Shown in pieces: positions 1-8,652 of a stretch of DNA of 64,000 nt. Source of the stretch: Blastocatellia bacterium AA13. GTDB taxonomy: Bacteria > Acidobacteriota > Blastocatellia > UBA7656. The stretch lies in the NCBI GenBank assembly GCA_003222245.1, contig QHVH01000007.1:62001-126000 (forward strand), read 5' to 3'. The notes beneath the pieces are model-generated. The model saw only the letters and a program-made list of their open reading frames with translations. It searched no databases and was not told the DNA's origin. Positions within the stretch are counted from its first letter, which is position 1, and the number at the start of each line of letters is the position of its first letter. The position numbers were made by a program, and so were the translations under genes.

Positions 1-679
1 AGCGATCCTGACCGTCGCGATCAGTCCTCGTTGCGGTCACGAACCCGACATTGTCGTCACGACGACCAAAGGCGCGCCATTCAAGTCGTTCGTCTATCTG
101 TTCGGCGGCGGGCGCGTGATCGGTGACTACAAGAACGCGGCAGCGGTCTCCTCCCAGAGCAAAAGCGAATGTAATCGCCTCTTCGAGATTTGCGGAGGGC
201 GAGTAGCACTTCCAATGATCGAAAAGCGCGTTCATCCGGCTGCCGCCTTCGGCTGCCTCACCCAGTATCTGGGGCGCGGTTCCCGCGAGCACCAGCCGAA
301 TTGCGCTATAACCGCCGGCGCGAATCTCGCTTCTGACCGACTCTTCCCCACGATGCCGGGGAGAGCTCTTACCACCGGCGAGCATCGAAAACGAGTCGTC
401 GAGCACCACGACGAGCGGAGCCGCGGCGGTTCCGGCTCGCACCATCGGGCCGGCCGCGGCCAGGACCAGCAACAGAATCGAGAGAAGCTCCAGCAAAAGA
501 AGGAGTGGCGTTTGAAGCCGGTCAATCAGCAGCCCGCCTTCTTTCAACTGGCGCTGATCCATCCACAGCATAAGGCTCGAGACTGTTCGTTTCCGGCTTC
601 GGCTCCTGAGCCAATAGATCGCTGTGAGGGCCGGCGCGGCCAGTAGTCCGATGAATGCGAGTGGAAATGCAAAGGACAT
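1..679 (-). CDS. BatA-like membrane protein with VWA domain (partial, C-terminus outside window)
   Basis: The frame is open from an ATG at 677-679 to the left edge, giving about 226 N-terminal residues. The protein begins MSFAFPLAFIGLLAAPALTA, a membrane-anchoring segment typical of the BatA (aerotolerance) N-terminal domain. A second hydrophobic segment rich in Leu follows at about residues 58-76. After it comes VVVLDDSFSM, a DxSxS MIDAS motif that begins a von Willebrand factor A domain. It lies 37 bases after the DUF58 gene and ends the MoxR operon as seen here. In related MoxR clusters such VWA proteins act at the membrane with MoxR and DUF58 partners, probably in assembly or metal insertion; that role is inferred from family. 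Overlapping open frames in the other phases are shadows. Confidence 0.85.
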   Translation of the reverse strand, partial: MSFAFPLAFIGLLAAPALTAIYWLRSRSRKRTVSSLMLWMDQRQLKEGGLLIDRLQTPLLLLLELLSILLLVLAAAGPMVRAGTAAAPLVVVLDDSFSMLAGGKSSPRHRGEESVRSEIRAGGYSAIRLVLAGTAPQILGEAAEGGSRMNALFDHWKCYSPSANLEEAITFAFALGGDRCRVLVVTDHAPAAEQIDERLEWRAFGRRDDNVGFVTATRTDRDGQDR

Positions 680-716
680 GTTCGATTGTGTGTTTGAACC
701 GCGAAGCTCCTCGATC

Positions 717-1589
717 TCAGGCGAGCGCGAGAATCTGGGCGGCGATCAGTTCGGTCGGGTTCCAATCCGCTACTAGGGCTTCGGCGGTGACTACCGTCAT
801 CGAAGCGCCGGCCTGCTGACAGGCCAGCCGCCAGTTCTGCTGATGTCGCTCGAGTGCATTGGAATATCTCGCTCGCGCGGCCGCATCTATGAACAGCTCG
901 CGAGTCTGTCCAGTTTCAGAATCGACGAGCCGCTGATTTCCTTGAGCGGGCGGATTGATGTCGTCGTCCGCAAGAATCTGAATAACAAAAACGGCGGATG
1001 CGTCGCGCGACAGGCTCTGGAGGCTCAACAGCGGACTACCCAGCCAGAGTAGATCGCTGATCAGGACTCGAATTCCCTGTCGCCGCCAGCCGGGCCTGGT
1101 TCTCACGAGCGAGTCCGCGATATTGCCAGGGTAGTCAAAAGCGATACCTTGCCATATTCCGGGGCGCCCGCTTCCTCCTTCGATGCGGCGGCAGCTCTCA
1201 CTGGCGAGCCATGCGGTATGCGAGAAACGCGCGTTCGACGCGGCGGAGGCGAACAGCGCCGCCAGCCCCACCGCGGCTTCGAATTTCGCGGTGTTCTCAA
1301 GCGCCATTGATCGGGATCCGTCGAGAATTATGTCGACGTGAGGGCTCACCTCTTCTCGAAACACTTTCACTATCAGCCGGTCCGATCTTCCGTAGGCATT
1401 CCAATCGATTCGTCTGATGTCATCGCCCGGTTGATACTCCCGATGATCCCTGAATTCGATGGAGCTGCCGGCGAGATTGCTGAGATGCAAGCCTCCCGCG
1501 CCGACAGGCGATCCGCGCGGCGGGGCCAGGACCAAACGGCTTCCTGCCTGCTCTCCGGCGATCAAACAGCTATGAAGCGTTTCGTTCAT
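717..1589 (-). CDS. DUF58 family protein
   Basis: This 290-residue protein has the usual DUF58 length and central pattern: a basic N-terminal part with GSSIEFRDHREYQPGDDIRRIDW, broken here as the FRDHREYQPGDD core, at about residues 43-65, followed by a degenerate VWA-like fold with DIILDGSRSM (about 86-95). DUF58 proteins are nearly always encoded beside MoxR ATPases and VWA membrane proteins and are thought to work with them at the membrane; the exact reaction is unknown. The start overlaps the stop of the upstream permease gene by four bases (1586-1589), which suggests translational coupling. The assignment to the family is firm, but the physiological role is not known. Confidence 0.9.
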   Translation of the reverse strand: MNETLHSCLIAGEQAGSRLVLAPPRGSPVGAGGLHLSNLAGSSIEFRDHREYQPGDDIRRIDWNAYGRSDRLIVKVFREEVSPHVDIILDGSRSMALENTAKFEAAVGLAALFASAASNARFSHTAWLASESCRRIEGGSGRPGIWQGIAFDYPGNIADSLVRTRPGWRRQGIRVLISDLLWLGSPLLSLQSLSRDASAVFVIQILADDDINPPAQGNQRLVDSETGQTRELFIDAAARARYSNALERHQQNWRLACQQAGASMTVVTAEALVADWNPTELIAAQILALA

Positions 1590-3088
1590 CTATTCAACTC
1601 GAGCGATATCGTAGCGGGCTCTCCCACATGCGGCCGGAAGGCTTTGATCTGTTCGATGAACCAGTCGGCGTTGATCAGAGCCCCTATGATCGAGCAGGCC
1701 CCGGCGAAGGTGATATAGACCGTGCGATAGGAATCTATTCCGAGCGCGAAGGGATTCGTGACCAGCCATCCGCCTATGTCTTCGGCTTTTCGAAAATTGC
1801 CGAACACGATCAGGTAGCCGAGCAGGATCGGCAGCAGCGATCCCGCCGCTAGCAGCAGAAATCCAACAACCCAGGTAAGCCTCGGCCGTATCCACCGAGA
1901 TAACATCCGTCGCCTGATAAAGAGCGCGGCCATCGAATATGCGAACGCGTACAGAGCCAGACCCGCCGTCCAGGCCTGGCTGGAGGACATCGACCCGCCC
2001 GCGCTGAGAGTCGTCGACTTACTCGTCAGGAGTTGAACGACGACGAAAGTCATTAAGCACATCAACGCGCACCAGGCGACTCCGTTTGCTCCGCCGCTGA
2101 AAAGAAAAAAGGCTGGAAGCCGCAAAGCACCGTCGGGTATTTTCCTTGTGACCCGAGGGCCGAGTTGTTCCCGCTCGCTCACGCCGACGAAGAAGGCCGC
2201 GCCAAATACGAGAACGCTGAGTATGCTCCAGACCGAGAGCGGCGTTGAGTCGCGCTGAAAATATCCGATTGCGGCGGACGCGATTCCACTGACGAGCCAC
2301 AAAGACGAAGCGAAGAGCCTGACGGGAAACGCTCTGTTCGACGAAGCCGGCTTGATCATCGCTACCGACAGCGAGAAAAGCAGCCCGATAACGGCGGAAG
2401 AAATCAGAAGGACCGTTGAAGCCGGACCCCAGAAATCCCACGTAGTAAGGCGGCTTCCAACACCGTGCGAAAGCGCGAAGTAAGACCAGCTCAATAAGCC
2501 TACGAAGGCCTGCGGAAAGAACAGGAACACCAGCAGGCTCAGCAGTATCTTCAACACGCGGCCTGCCTGAATACAGGCCACGAACGTGGCAAGTTGCACG
2601 GCTATTGTGACCATCAGGAAGGCGATCGCCATCAGAATAAAGATCGACGGAAGATCAATGCCCCTCAGCCAGTAGGTGAATACCATAAAGGGAAGACAGG
2701 CGCTGAACGCCATCACCGTGATCGTGAGCGCCGCGAACATCTTTCCCCATACGATTGCCGACGGCTTGATCGTAGTCACGAACAGAAGGTCGACGTTCGT
2801 GTCGCGCTCCAGGGCAAGCCGTATCGCGGTGTAAGCAGGCACGAATATCAAACAGACCGCCAGCAGAATGCCCAGTAGAAACATGAATGCGGTGCGGCCC
2901 GCGTCGAACCTATCAGCGAAGTCTCCGTTGCTGACTATGTATATTCCAAGCGCCGCAAGTTGAACGACAAGAAGCAGGATGAGCGCCGCGGAGACGAATT
3001 TTCCCTGAACCGCCTGCCGCAGCTCTTTCACCACGATCGGGTTCAACCAATCGTCCAATCGGCCGATTACCCCTCCTTCGGCTTTCAC
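1586..3088 (-). CDS. ABC-2 type transporter permease
   Basis: A 500-residue polytopic membrane protein. Hydrophobic segments can be seen at about residues 31-52 (FVSAALILLLVVQLAALGIY), 66-90, 112-135, 150-175, 180-205, 220-245, 265-300, and several more up to the C-terminus, so roughly 10-12 helices. The N-terminal sentence LNPIVVKELRQAVQGKF is typical of ABC-2 permeases of the gliding/NatB-like class ('NPIxxKELR'). It overlaps by four bases both its ATPase partner upstream and the DUF58 gene downstream. Substrate is not evident. In this operon it probably exports something to the envelope or drives membrane remodelling together with the MoxR/VWA proteins; that is inference. Confidence 0.85.
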   Translation of the reverse strand: MKAEGGVIGRLDDWLNPIVVKELRQAVQGKFVSAALILLLVVQLAALGIYIVSNGDFADRFDAGRTAFMFLLGILLAVCLIFVPAYTAIRLALERDTNVDLLFVTTIKPSAIVWGKMFAALTITVMAFSACLPFMVFTYWLRGIDLPSIFILMAIAFLMVTIAVQLATFVACIQAGRVLKILLSLLVFLFFPQAFVGLLSWSYFALSHGVGSRLTTWDFWGPASTVLLISSAVIGLLFSLSVAMIKPASSNRAFPVRLFASSLWLVSGIASAAIGYFQRDSTPLSVWSILSVLVFGAAFFVGVSEREQLGPRVTRKIPDGALRLPAFFLFSGGANGVAWCALMCLMTFVVVQLLTSKSTTLSAGGSMSSSQAWTAGLALYAFAYSMAALFIRRRMLSRWIRPRLTWVVGFLLLAAGSLLPILLGYLIVFGNFRKAEDIGGWLVTNPFALGIDSYRTVYITFAGACSIIGALINADWFIEQIKAFRPHVGEPATISLELNR

Positions 3089-4014
3089 TGCACCTCTCCT
3101 CTCGTTACGTTCATGAAGATGTCTTCAAGCCCCGCCCTGTGCTGCTTAAATTCGGCGAGCCGATAGCCCCGCTGAATTAGGGCGATGAGTATATCGCTGC
3201 ATACTTCATCCGACCCGCTGACTTCGACTACGACTTCGCCGCCGGCCGGGTTGGCGGATTCCACGTGAGGCATTTCGAGGAGGTCTCGCACAAGCCCTTC
3301 CGGAGATCCCAAGGGCCGTATTATCACCGTTCGGCGAGTCGCATCGGTCGAAATCAACTCGTTGATGGCGCCCGCCATCAGCAGCTTTCCCTGCTCGATG
3401 ATCACGGCGGCGTTACAAATCTCCGCCAGTTCGGTAAGTATGTGGGAGCTGATCAAGATCGCCTTGCCCTGGCCGGCCAGCACGCGGAGAAGCTCTCGGA
3501 GCTCGACTCTTGCGCGCGGATCCAACCCGGCCGCGGGCTCATCCATGATCAAGACCGGCGGATCGTGCAGCAGCGCCCGCGCGAGGCTTACCCGCTGCTT
3601 CATGCCCTTTGACAACGCGTGCAAAGTCTTTTCGCGGATACCCGTGAGATTCGTGAATTCTTCTACGCCTCCGATAACAAGGGACCGCTTCGGCTTTTTG
3701 ATACCGTAAGCCCTCGCGAAGAAATCGAGGTAGTCGTGCACCGAGATATCGCGATGCCCCGGCAGCGCATCTGGAACATATCCGACCAGTTTACGGGCTT
3801 GCTCAGGTTCCTCGACTACCGAGACGCCGTCAATCGTGGCGTCGCCTTCCGTCGGTTCATCGAGCGTAGACAGGACCCGCATCGTCGTAGTCTTTCCCGC
3901 GCCATTCGGACCGACGAAGCCGACTACCTGGCCCGCCGCGAACGTGAACGAAATGTCATCCACCGCTCGAGTCGCGCCGAAGTATTTTTTGAGATGGCTG
4001 ACTTCAATCTTCAT
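3085..4014 (-). CDS. ABC transporter ATP-binding protein
   Basis: A 309-residue ABC-2 family ATPase. Walker A is GPNGAGKT (about residues 35-42), the signature is LSKGMKQR (about 134-141), and Walker B is VLIMDEPAAGLDP (about 153-165), followed by the switch His in SSHILTE. The C-terminal 80 residues form the extra domain common in CcmA/NatA-like ATPases of ABC-2 exporters. Its start overlaps the end of the upstream membrane-protein gene by 11 bases, and its stop overlaps the permease start by four bases, so ATPase and permease are made together. It energises the permease at 1586-3088. Substrate unknown. Confidence 0.93.
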   Translation of the reverse strand: MKIEVSHLKKYFGATRAVDDISFTFAAGQVVGFVGPNGAGKTTTMRVLSTLDEPTEGDATIDGVSVVEEPEQARKLVGYVPDALPGHRDISVHDYLDFFARAYGIKKPKRSLVIGGVEEFTNLTGIREKTLHALSKGMKQRVSLARALLHDPPVLIMDEPAAGLDPRARVELRELLRVLAGQGKAILISSHILTELAEICNAAVIIEQGKLLMAGAINELISTDATRRTVIIRPLGSPEGLVRDLLEMPHVESANPAGGEVVVEVSGSDEVCSDILIALIQRGYRLAEFKQHRAGLEDIFMNVTRGEVQ

Positions 4015-5737
4015 TCGCGCCCGTCCTCATAATTCCGTACACAACGGATTCGGACCTCTTTTGCCGTAGGCCGCGCAATCCCTCTTCAAGAAATGGACAC
4101 CCCTCCAGTTCGGCTATGTAGGTTCGGGGACGCAGCAGCGCAAGGTGGCTTGCCGGTTCCACAAGGCCGGTCCATGCGTCGCCAAGCTTGCTCCGGAGGC
4201 CGTTTCCAGGCGCCGGCGGCCGCGGCGTATTGTTGAACGTAAGCGTTGCGGCAGCGCCTGGCGCGATGTCCGAACCTGTATACACAGAGCCTCGCTCATC
4301 GGCTACCCAGAGAGTTCTTATTCGAACCCCGAGCCCGTTGATCATTGAAACCGAGCCATCCGCCGTGCGAGACATCGTGACTCGCTCTCGTCGGGTCTCG
4401 CTGCGGCGGATCATAAACTGAGCCGGTGTTCTGGCCGTCACCCAACCGGAATCCAGATGTTGTCCGTCCGTCCAGTCGATGGTGTGCGTACTCCCATCGT
4501 TGGAATACCCGGCACTAAAGTCCCGGCCCGTTACTTCCGTCTCCGTGCCGTATCTGAGTCCATCGCCGGGCGTCAGCGGCGAGTAGAATGCGTTCAGCCC
4601 GATACTCGACGCGCGATGGGATCTCTCATCGAGAACGGTAAAACTGAGATATCGCGCTCGGCCCGACCATCCTTCCGAAAACAGGCTGTACCCCGAAACC
4701 GCCAGACACGTGGCCAGCGATATGACGGGAACCGTAAAGAGAAGCCAGATCCGCTTCTTCTTTTTTGTGAGCACTATAAGATTCACCGGCCCTATCAGGA
4801 TTACAAAGAGCAACATGATCAAGAGCAGGCCACGCACCGGAATGCTGGCGTTTTCGATAACCGGAAAACTCGTGTTGGCGAAATCGAACGAGGCTGTGGG
4901 AGAACTCCACGGAGCACGGCTCTTTGTCCACTCCTCCTTTAAGAGTCGCAAGACCGGCTCGGTTAAACCGCTCGAAGGCTCGGCAACCACGAGGAAGAGG
5001 CCGAACCCGGCAAAGTATTCGATCAGTCCATTCATACTTCGCCCTTCGGCCCGCCACGGTTCAGGAGGCTTCCACGCGTTGAGCACTAGCAGAGTGCCTC
5101 CGCATTCGACATACCTGGTCAGCGCCGATAAGGCCGGCTCGGGCATTGCTCTCAACTCATCGGCCGTTGCAACCACGCCGTCAAAACTGGAATACCCAAG
5201 CCAGTTCACGCTCCAGTCCGTCGAGGGCGCTTCTGATCTGGCGCCAATAAAGGTTTCCTTACCGTCAGGATTTTTCAGAACGCCTGCCGCTTTTGTCGAA
5301 AACCCCTGCGCTGCCGCGCCCTGACTGATCAACACCGAAGGCCGTATCTCATACGAATATCCATTGAGGTTGATTGAAATCACGTCGCGCTGCGGTTCGC
5401 CGTCAACTTCGACCCCCAGACCGTTGCCGCCCATTGTGAACGAACTGAAGATCGAAACTGTCTGTGTAGAGGAAGGCTCCACCGTCACCGTGCGCGAGAC
5501 CGTGCCGCCGTAGTAGCCGCGCTCGGGCAGGACGAGGCGCACCTGATGCCTGTTGCGCGCCGACATATTGCTGAGTGTGACTCTGTACTCCTGATAACCG
5601 TGAGTACGTATCGAATTCGCGAGACCGCCGACCTGAACCGTTACTTCGCCATAGCGCTCGGCCCGCGCGGAGATTGAGATCAGCACCGTTAATATGGCCG
5701 CGGCGAATAGAGCTTCGAACTTAGACGTGCGGTTCAT
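4004..5737 (-). CDS. exported membrane protein of the MoxR/ABC operon, function unknown
   Basis: 577 residues with a signal peptide at the N-terminus (FAAAILTVLISISARA, about residues 10-25), a beta-rich exported part of about 290 residues, then two transmembrane helices at about 305-325 (LLLIMLLFVILIGPVNLIVL) and 332-352, and a second exported beta-rich part to the end. A segment at about 165-250 (DWSVNWLGYSSFDGVVATAD, followed by LRAMPEPALSALTRYVECGGTLLV) resembles the class I glutamine-amidotransferase-like fold seen in membrane proteins of MoxR/ABC-2 clusters, without visible catalytic Cys. It overlaps MoxR by four bases and the ABC ATPase by 11. Likely an accessory of the ABC exporter; not a named family that I can assign with confidence. 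Confidence 0.75.
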   Translation of the reverse strand: MNRTSKFEALFAAAILTVLISISARAERYGEVTVQVGGLANSIRTHGYQEYRVTLSNMSARNRHQVRLVLPERGYYGGTVSRTVTVEPSSTQTVSIFSSFTMGGNGLGVEVDGEPQRDVISINLNGYSYEIRPSVLISQGAAAQGFSTKAAGVLKNPDGKETFIGARSEAPSTDWSVNWLGYSSFDGVVATADELRAMPEPALSALTRYVECGGTLLVLNAWKPPEPWRAEGRSMNGLIEYFAGFGLFLVVAEPSSGLTEPVLRLLKEEWTKSRAPWSSPTASFDFANTSFPVIENASIPVRGLLLIMLLFVILIGPVNLIVLTKKKKRIWLLFTVPVISLATCLAVSGYSLFSEGWSGRARYLSFTVLDERSHRASSIGLNAFYSPLTPGDGLRYGTETEVTGRDFSAGYSNDGSTHTIDWTDGQHLDSGWVTARTPAQFMIRRSETRRERVTMSRTADGSVSMINGLGVRIRTLWVADERGSVYTGSDIAPGAAATLTFNNTPRPPAPGNGLRSKLGDAWTGLVEPASHLALLRPRTYIAELEGCPFLEEGLRGLRQKRSESVVYGIMRTGANED

Positions 5738-6774
5738 TTGATCATCTCTATTTCAGATGGAAGGTTGAGGCCGGTTTCATCCATTCCCGACCGCAGGCTA
5801 TCGATGATGGCGAAGCTGTCCACCTGATCGAAACGCGCTTTGTAGTTCAGAATCAGCCGGTGATTGAGCACAGCGGAAGCGGCCGACTTCACGTCTTCGA
5901 ATCCGACCGTCGGCCGGCCTGAGATCAATGCGAATCCCCTGGCCGCTTCCGCCAGCGCGATTGCCGCACGAGGCGAGGCTCCATACATAACGTATTGCCG
6001 CACGAGTTCAGTTGCTTCGCTCGCGGTGGGATGCGTCGCCGCCACAAGCCTGGAGATATATCTGGAAACCGGCGAAGGCAAGTATACGCGATCCATAACA
6101 TTGAAGACGAGATTCAATGCATCCGCGCTGATGGTCCAGGAGGGCCGGGGCGCTTCGCCTCTGCGGCGCGTCGAGATTATTCGATCCAGCACCTCGGTAT
6201 CGACCGTGTTGACGACGAGCTTGAAAAGAAATCGATCCAACTGCGCTTCGGGAAGCGGGTACGTTCCTTCGAGCTCGATCGGATTCTGCGATGCCAGCAC
6301 AAAGAAAGGATCGGGCAGTTTCCTGGTCGCGCCCAGGAGCGTGACCGCCTGTTCCTGCATCGCTTCCAGGAGGGCCGATTGTGTTTTTGGCGAGGCGCGA
6401 TTGATCTCATCGGCCAGCAGAAGATTCGTAAAAATCGGGCCCGGATGAAAGCTCATCTCTCGTTTCCCGTTTTCACTCTCCTGCAGTATGTGCGCGCCAA
6501 GAATATCGGCAGGCATCAAGTCGGGCGTGAACTGCACTCGCTTGAACTCCAGACCGAGTATTTGCCCGAGCGCTTTCACGAGCGCCGTCTTGCCGACGCC
6601 CGGCAGGCCTTCCAACAGGACGTGTCCGCGGCTCAGGATCGCTACGAGCACAATTCTGTGGAGATCGGACCGGCCAAGTAGAATCCTGTCGAGTTGTTCG
6701 AGCGTCTTCTCTATTAACTCAATGGCGGGCTTCAGCTCGACGGGCTGCAGTATCTGTTCGCGTTCTTCTTCCAT
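5734..6774 (-). CDS. MoxR family AAA+ ATPase
   Basis: 346 residues, normal for MoxR (AAA_3 plus AAA lid). Walker A is GLPGVGKTALV (about residues 58-68), Walker B is LLLADEINRASPKTQ (about 118-132), and the MoxR-specific QNPIELEGTYPLPEAQLDRF stretch with the arginine region is at about 164-183. MoxR ATPases act as chaperones that, with VWA and DUF58 partners, mature or activate other complexes. All those partners are encoded downstream in this operon. The stop overlaps the next start by four bases (ATGA). The gene follows a 147-base gap after the coiled-coil protein at 6922-8322, so a second promoter may lie there, but I do not see a clear one. Confidence 0.95.
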   Translation of the reverse strand: MEEEREQILQPVELKPAIELIEKTLEQLDRILLGRSDLHRIVLVAILSRGHVLLEGLPGVGKTALVKALGQILGLEFKRVQFTPDLMPADILGAHILQESENGKREMSFHPGPIFTNLLLADEINRASPKTQSALLEAMQEQAVTLLGATRKLPDPFFVLASQNPIELEGTYPLPEAQLDRFLFKLVVNTVDTEVLDRIISTRRRGEAPRPSWTISADALNLVFNVMDRVYLPSPVSRYISRLVAATHPTASEATELVRQYVMYGASPRAAIALAEAARGFALISGRPTVGFEDVKSAASAVLNHRLILNYKARFDQVDSFAIIDSLRSGMDETGLNLPSEIEMIK

Positions 6775-6921
6775 CTGGTGACGTGCACTCCTCGGTTGCG
6801 GGGCCGCGGCCGGTCGGATTCTACATCAAAACGCGGATAAGTAATTCGGCTTGTTGTCGATCAGGAAAGGGGCTGAAAAAGAAAAAGGGAACCTCCGACG
6901 AGTATTGTTCGCAAGCGCTGA

Positions 6922-8322
6922 TTAACGCCTCTCGAAGTAGCGGTTCACGGTCGCTCGGTGCCGAGGCAGAATCGTCTGTGTGACCGCCGATCCGCCTCCC
7001 GCGGTCGCGCCCCTGAGGGCGCCTGTCTGTTGAGCGCCTGCGTTCGAGCGATCAGGAGCGCCGGTGCTGCGCCCGACCAGTTGACTGTCCTTCAAACCGG
7101 CGAGCGAAGAGGGCAGTACCTGCTCCTTGAACTTCGCGCCTTTTTCAGTCGAAGGATCGGTCCAGGTCATCGGGGCGTCGGCGCGGCCGCGATTGATGCC
7201 TCCCTTGCCCCAGGAGTCCATCATTTCGCCCACCAACATTTTCCCCGCGTTCTCCTTGAGAAACTGGGCAAGCCCGGCGCCGTCGCATTTGCCGGCGTTC
7301 TCGCATTGCTTAAGCGTGCTTGTGTCGATCATTCGCGCATCGCGCAGCTCGCCGAGCTTTTTCGATATGTCGCCCTGCATTTGCTTGAGCGATTGGGAGA
7401 GCTGCTTCATCTGCTCACGACTGAGTGAGCCGGACTTCAATCCGTTCTTCAGCTCGGAAGGAAGCGATCTGCCTGATTCGCCATCACCGGCGGCGGTTTG
7501 CATCTGGGATTGAAGCTCTTTCATCGCTTCGCTCATCAGCTTCGAATCAAGGGTAGAGCCGTCGCTCGACAACGCTTCGCCTAGCGCTTGAGCCTGACCC
7601 AGCCGTTCGTTCTCGCGAGCCATTTTATCAGCGGATTCCTGAGCGAGTTTTGAGACTTCGGCTTGAAGGTGATCAAGCGCTTCCCACGTTTTTACAGGGT
7701 CTTCGCCCTTGGCTTCACTGACTGCAGAGTCGAGCTTCTCTTCCAGCGATGCAGCCTCATCCGATTTCACAATCTCTTCTTTTTTCAGCAGCTCGATATC
7801 AGAAGCGATCTCTTGAGTCTCGCGCGCAATATCAAGCGGAGAATCCGCGGTCACGATGAGAGGCCGAAGCGGAATAAAGAAGGCCCCCGCGAGGAACAAT
7901 ACCGAAGCCGCCGCCATCGTCGTCGGACGGCTTGCGCGCAAACGCAGGCGAGGCTCCGAGACACGCGATAGTTTTCTATCCCATTCGCCAAGCGGCAGGC
8001 GCTCGCGCGCCATCAGCAGTCCCCCGCAGCCGTTGCGAAGGTCGAGCATCGCCCGAACAGCCGCTCGCTGAGGCCGGCGTCGCAGCGCGAGGATTATCGA
8101 AATGAGAACGCAGGGAATTATTCCGAGTAACAGCCAGATCAAGCGGCCGGGCTCGCGATTGCTCGCGGCCTTCATCGACAAGACGATTAGACCCAACGTA
8201 AAACCGAAAATGGCAAGAGAGATCAAGGAGCGGCGTATGGCGGTAAGCAGAACGACTCGACGGATGAATCGGTCGATCGATTTCTCGTGTGGGGCGTCGT
8301 CCTGGGCAATACGCATTCGCAT
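6922..8322 (-). CDS. membrane-anchored coiled-coil protein (DUF4175-like organisation), function unknown
   Basis: 466 residues. Three hydrophobic segments lie at about 29-50, 66-86 (LIWLLLGIIPCVLISIILAL) and 136-156, followed by a long charged, Glu/Lys/Gln-rich region at about 160-345 that reads as coiled coil (for example ELLKKEEIVKSDEAASLEEK). The C-terminal 100 residues are Gly/Ala/Thr-rich and probably disordered. Proteins with this plan (paired helices, one further helix, long helical domain) are encoded next to MoxR/ABC genes in many acidobacteria and planctomycetes. It is the first gene of the operon. No enzymatic motif is visible. Start chosen at the first ATG of the frame; a later start would cut into the first helix. 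Confidence 0.7.
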   Translation of the reverse strand: MRMRIAQDDAPHEKSIDRFIRRVVLLTAIRRSLISLAIFGFTLGLIVLSMKAASNREPGRLIWLLLGIIPCVLISIILALRRRPQRAAVRAMLDLRNGCGGLLMARERLPLGEWDRKLSRVSEPRLRLRASRPTTMAAASVLFLAGAFFIPLRPLIVTADSPLDIARETQEIASDIELLKKEEIVKSDEAASLEEKLDSAVSEAKGEDPVKTWEALDHLQAEVSKLAQESADKMARENERLGQAQALGEALSSDGSTLDSKLMSEAMKELQSQMQTAAGDGESGRSLPSELKNGLKSGSLSREQMKQLSQSLKQMQGDISKKLGELRDARMIDTSTLKQCENAGKCDGAGLAQFLKENAGKMLVGEMMDSWGKGGINRGRADAPMTWTDPSTEKGAKFKEQVLPSSLAGLKDSQLVGRSTGAPDRSNAGAQQTGALRGATAGGGSAVTQTILPRHRATVNRYFERR

Positions 8323-8652
8323 ACAATACTCTGACGATTCATGAATGTGAAAGGCTCGGAAGCTTGCGGGCTTGCGGAGCCCGGTCCGAAGCTTGCCGAG
8401 CCCGGCTCAGAGATACGCCGATTACCGGAATAGGAAGAGTCTCAGACTACGAGTCTCCGCGACCGTGGGATCACATTAGATTATTCGGACCAGTCAAATA
8501 TGGTTTGTTGCCCTTATAGAATTATTGGGCGAACACTTTACCAAGATGTTTAAAGATGTTGTCCGACCGTGGAAAGTAGAAAAGAGTTGTGATAGCCTCA
8601 CTGTCTCTGGCTTTAGGGTATTGTCGGACGGCCAGTTCCAGAGCTGAACTAA
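8323..8652. other. intergenic region with a GC-rich direct repeat, between divergent genes
   Basis: 330 bases between the start of the MoxR operon and the YCF48 gene. Both promoters must be here, but no convincing -35/-10 pair could be picked. The left part has a 16-base near-direct repeat, GGCTTGCGGAGCCCGG at 8369-8384 and AGCTTGCCGAGCCCGG at 8390-8405 (two mismatches), and the first copy can fold as a hairpin (GGGCT/AGCCC). No open frame here looks coding. Confidence 0.5.

Noticed and set aside
232-525. 97-residue minus-strand frame rich in Cys and Trp
   Set aside because: It is an out-of-phase shadow of the BatA-like gene, which is the phase with membrane segments and the MIDAS motif.
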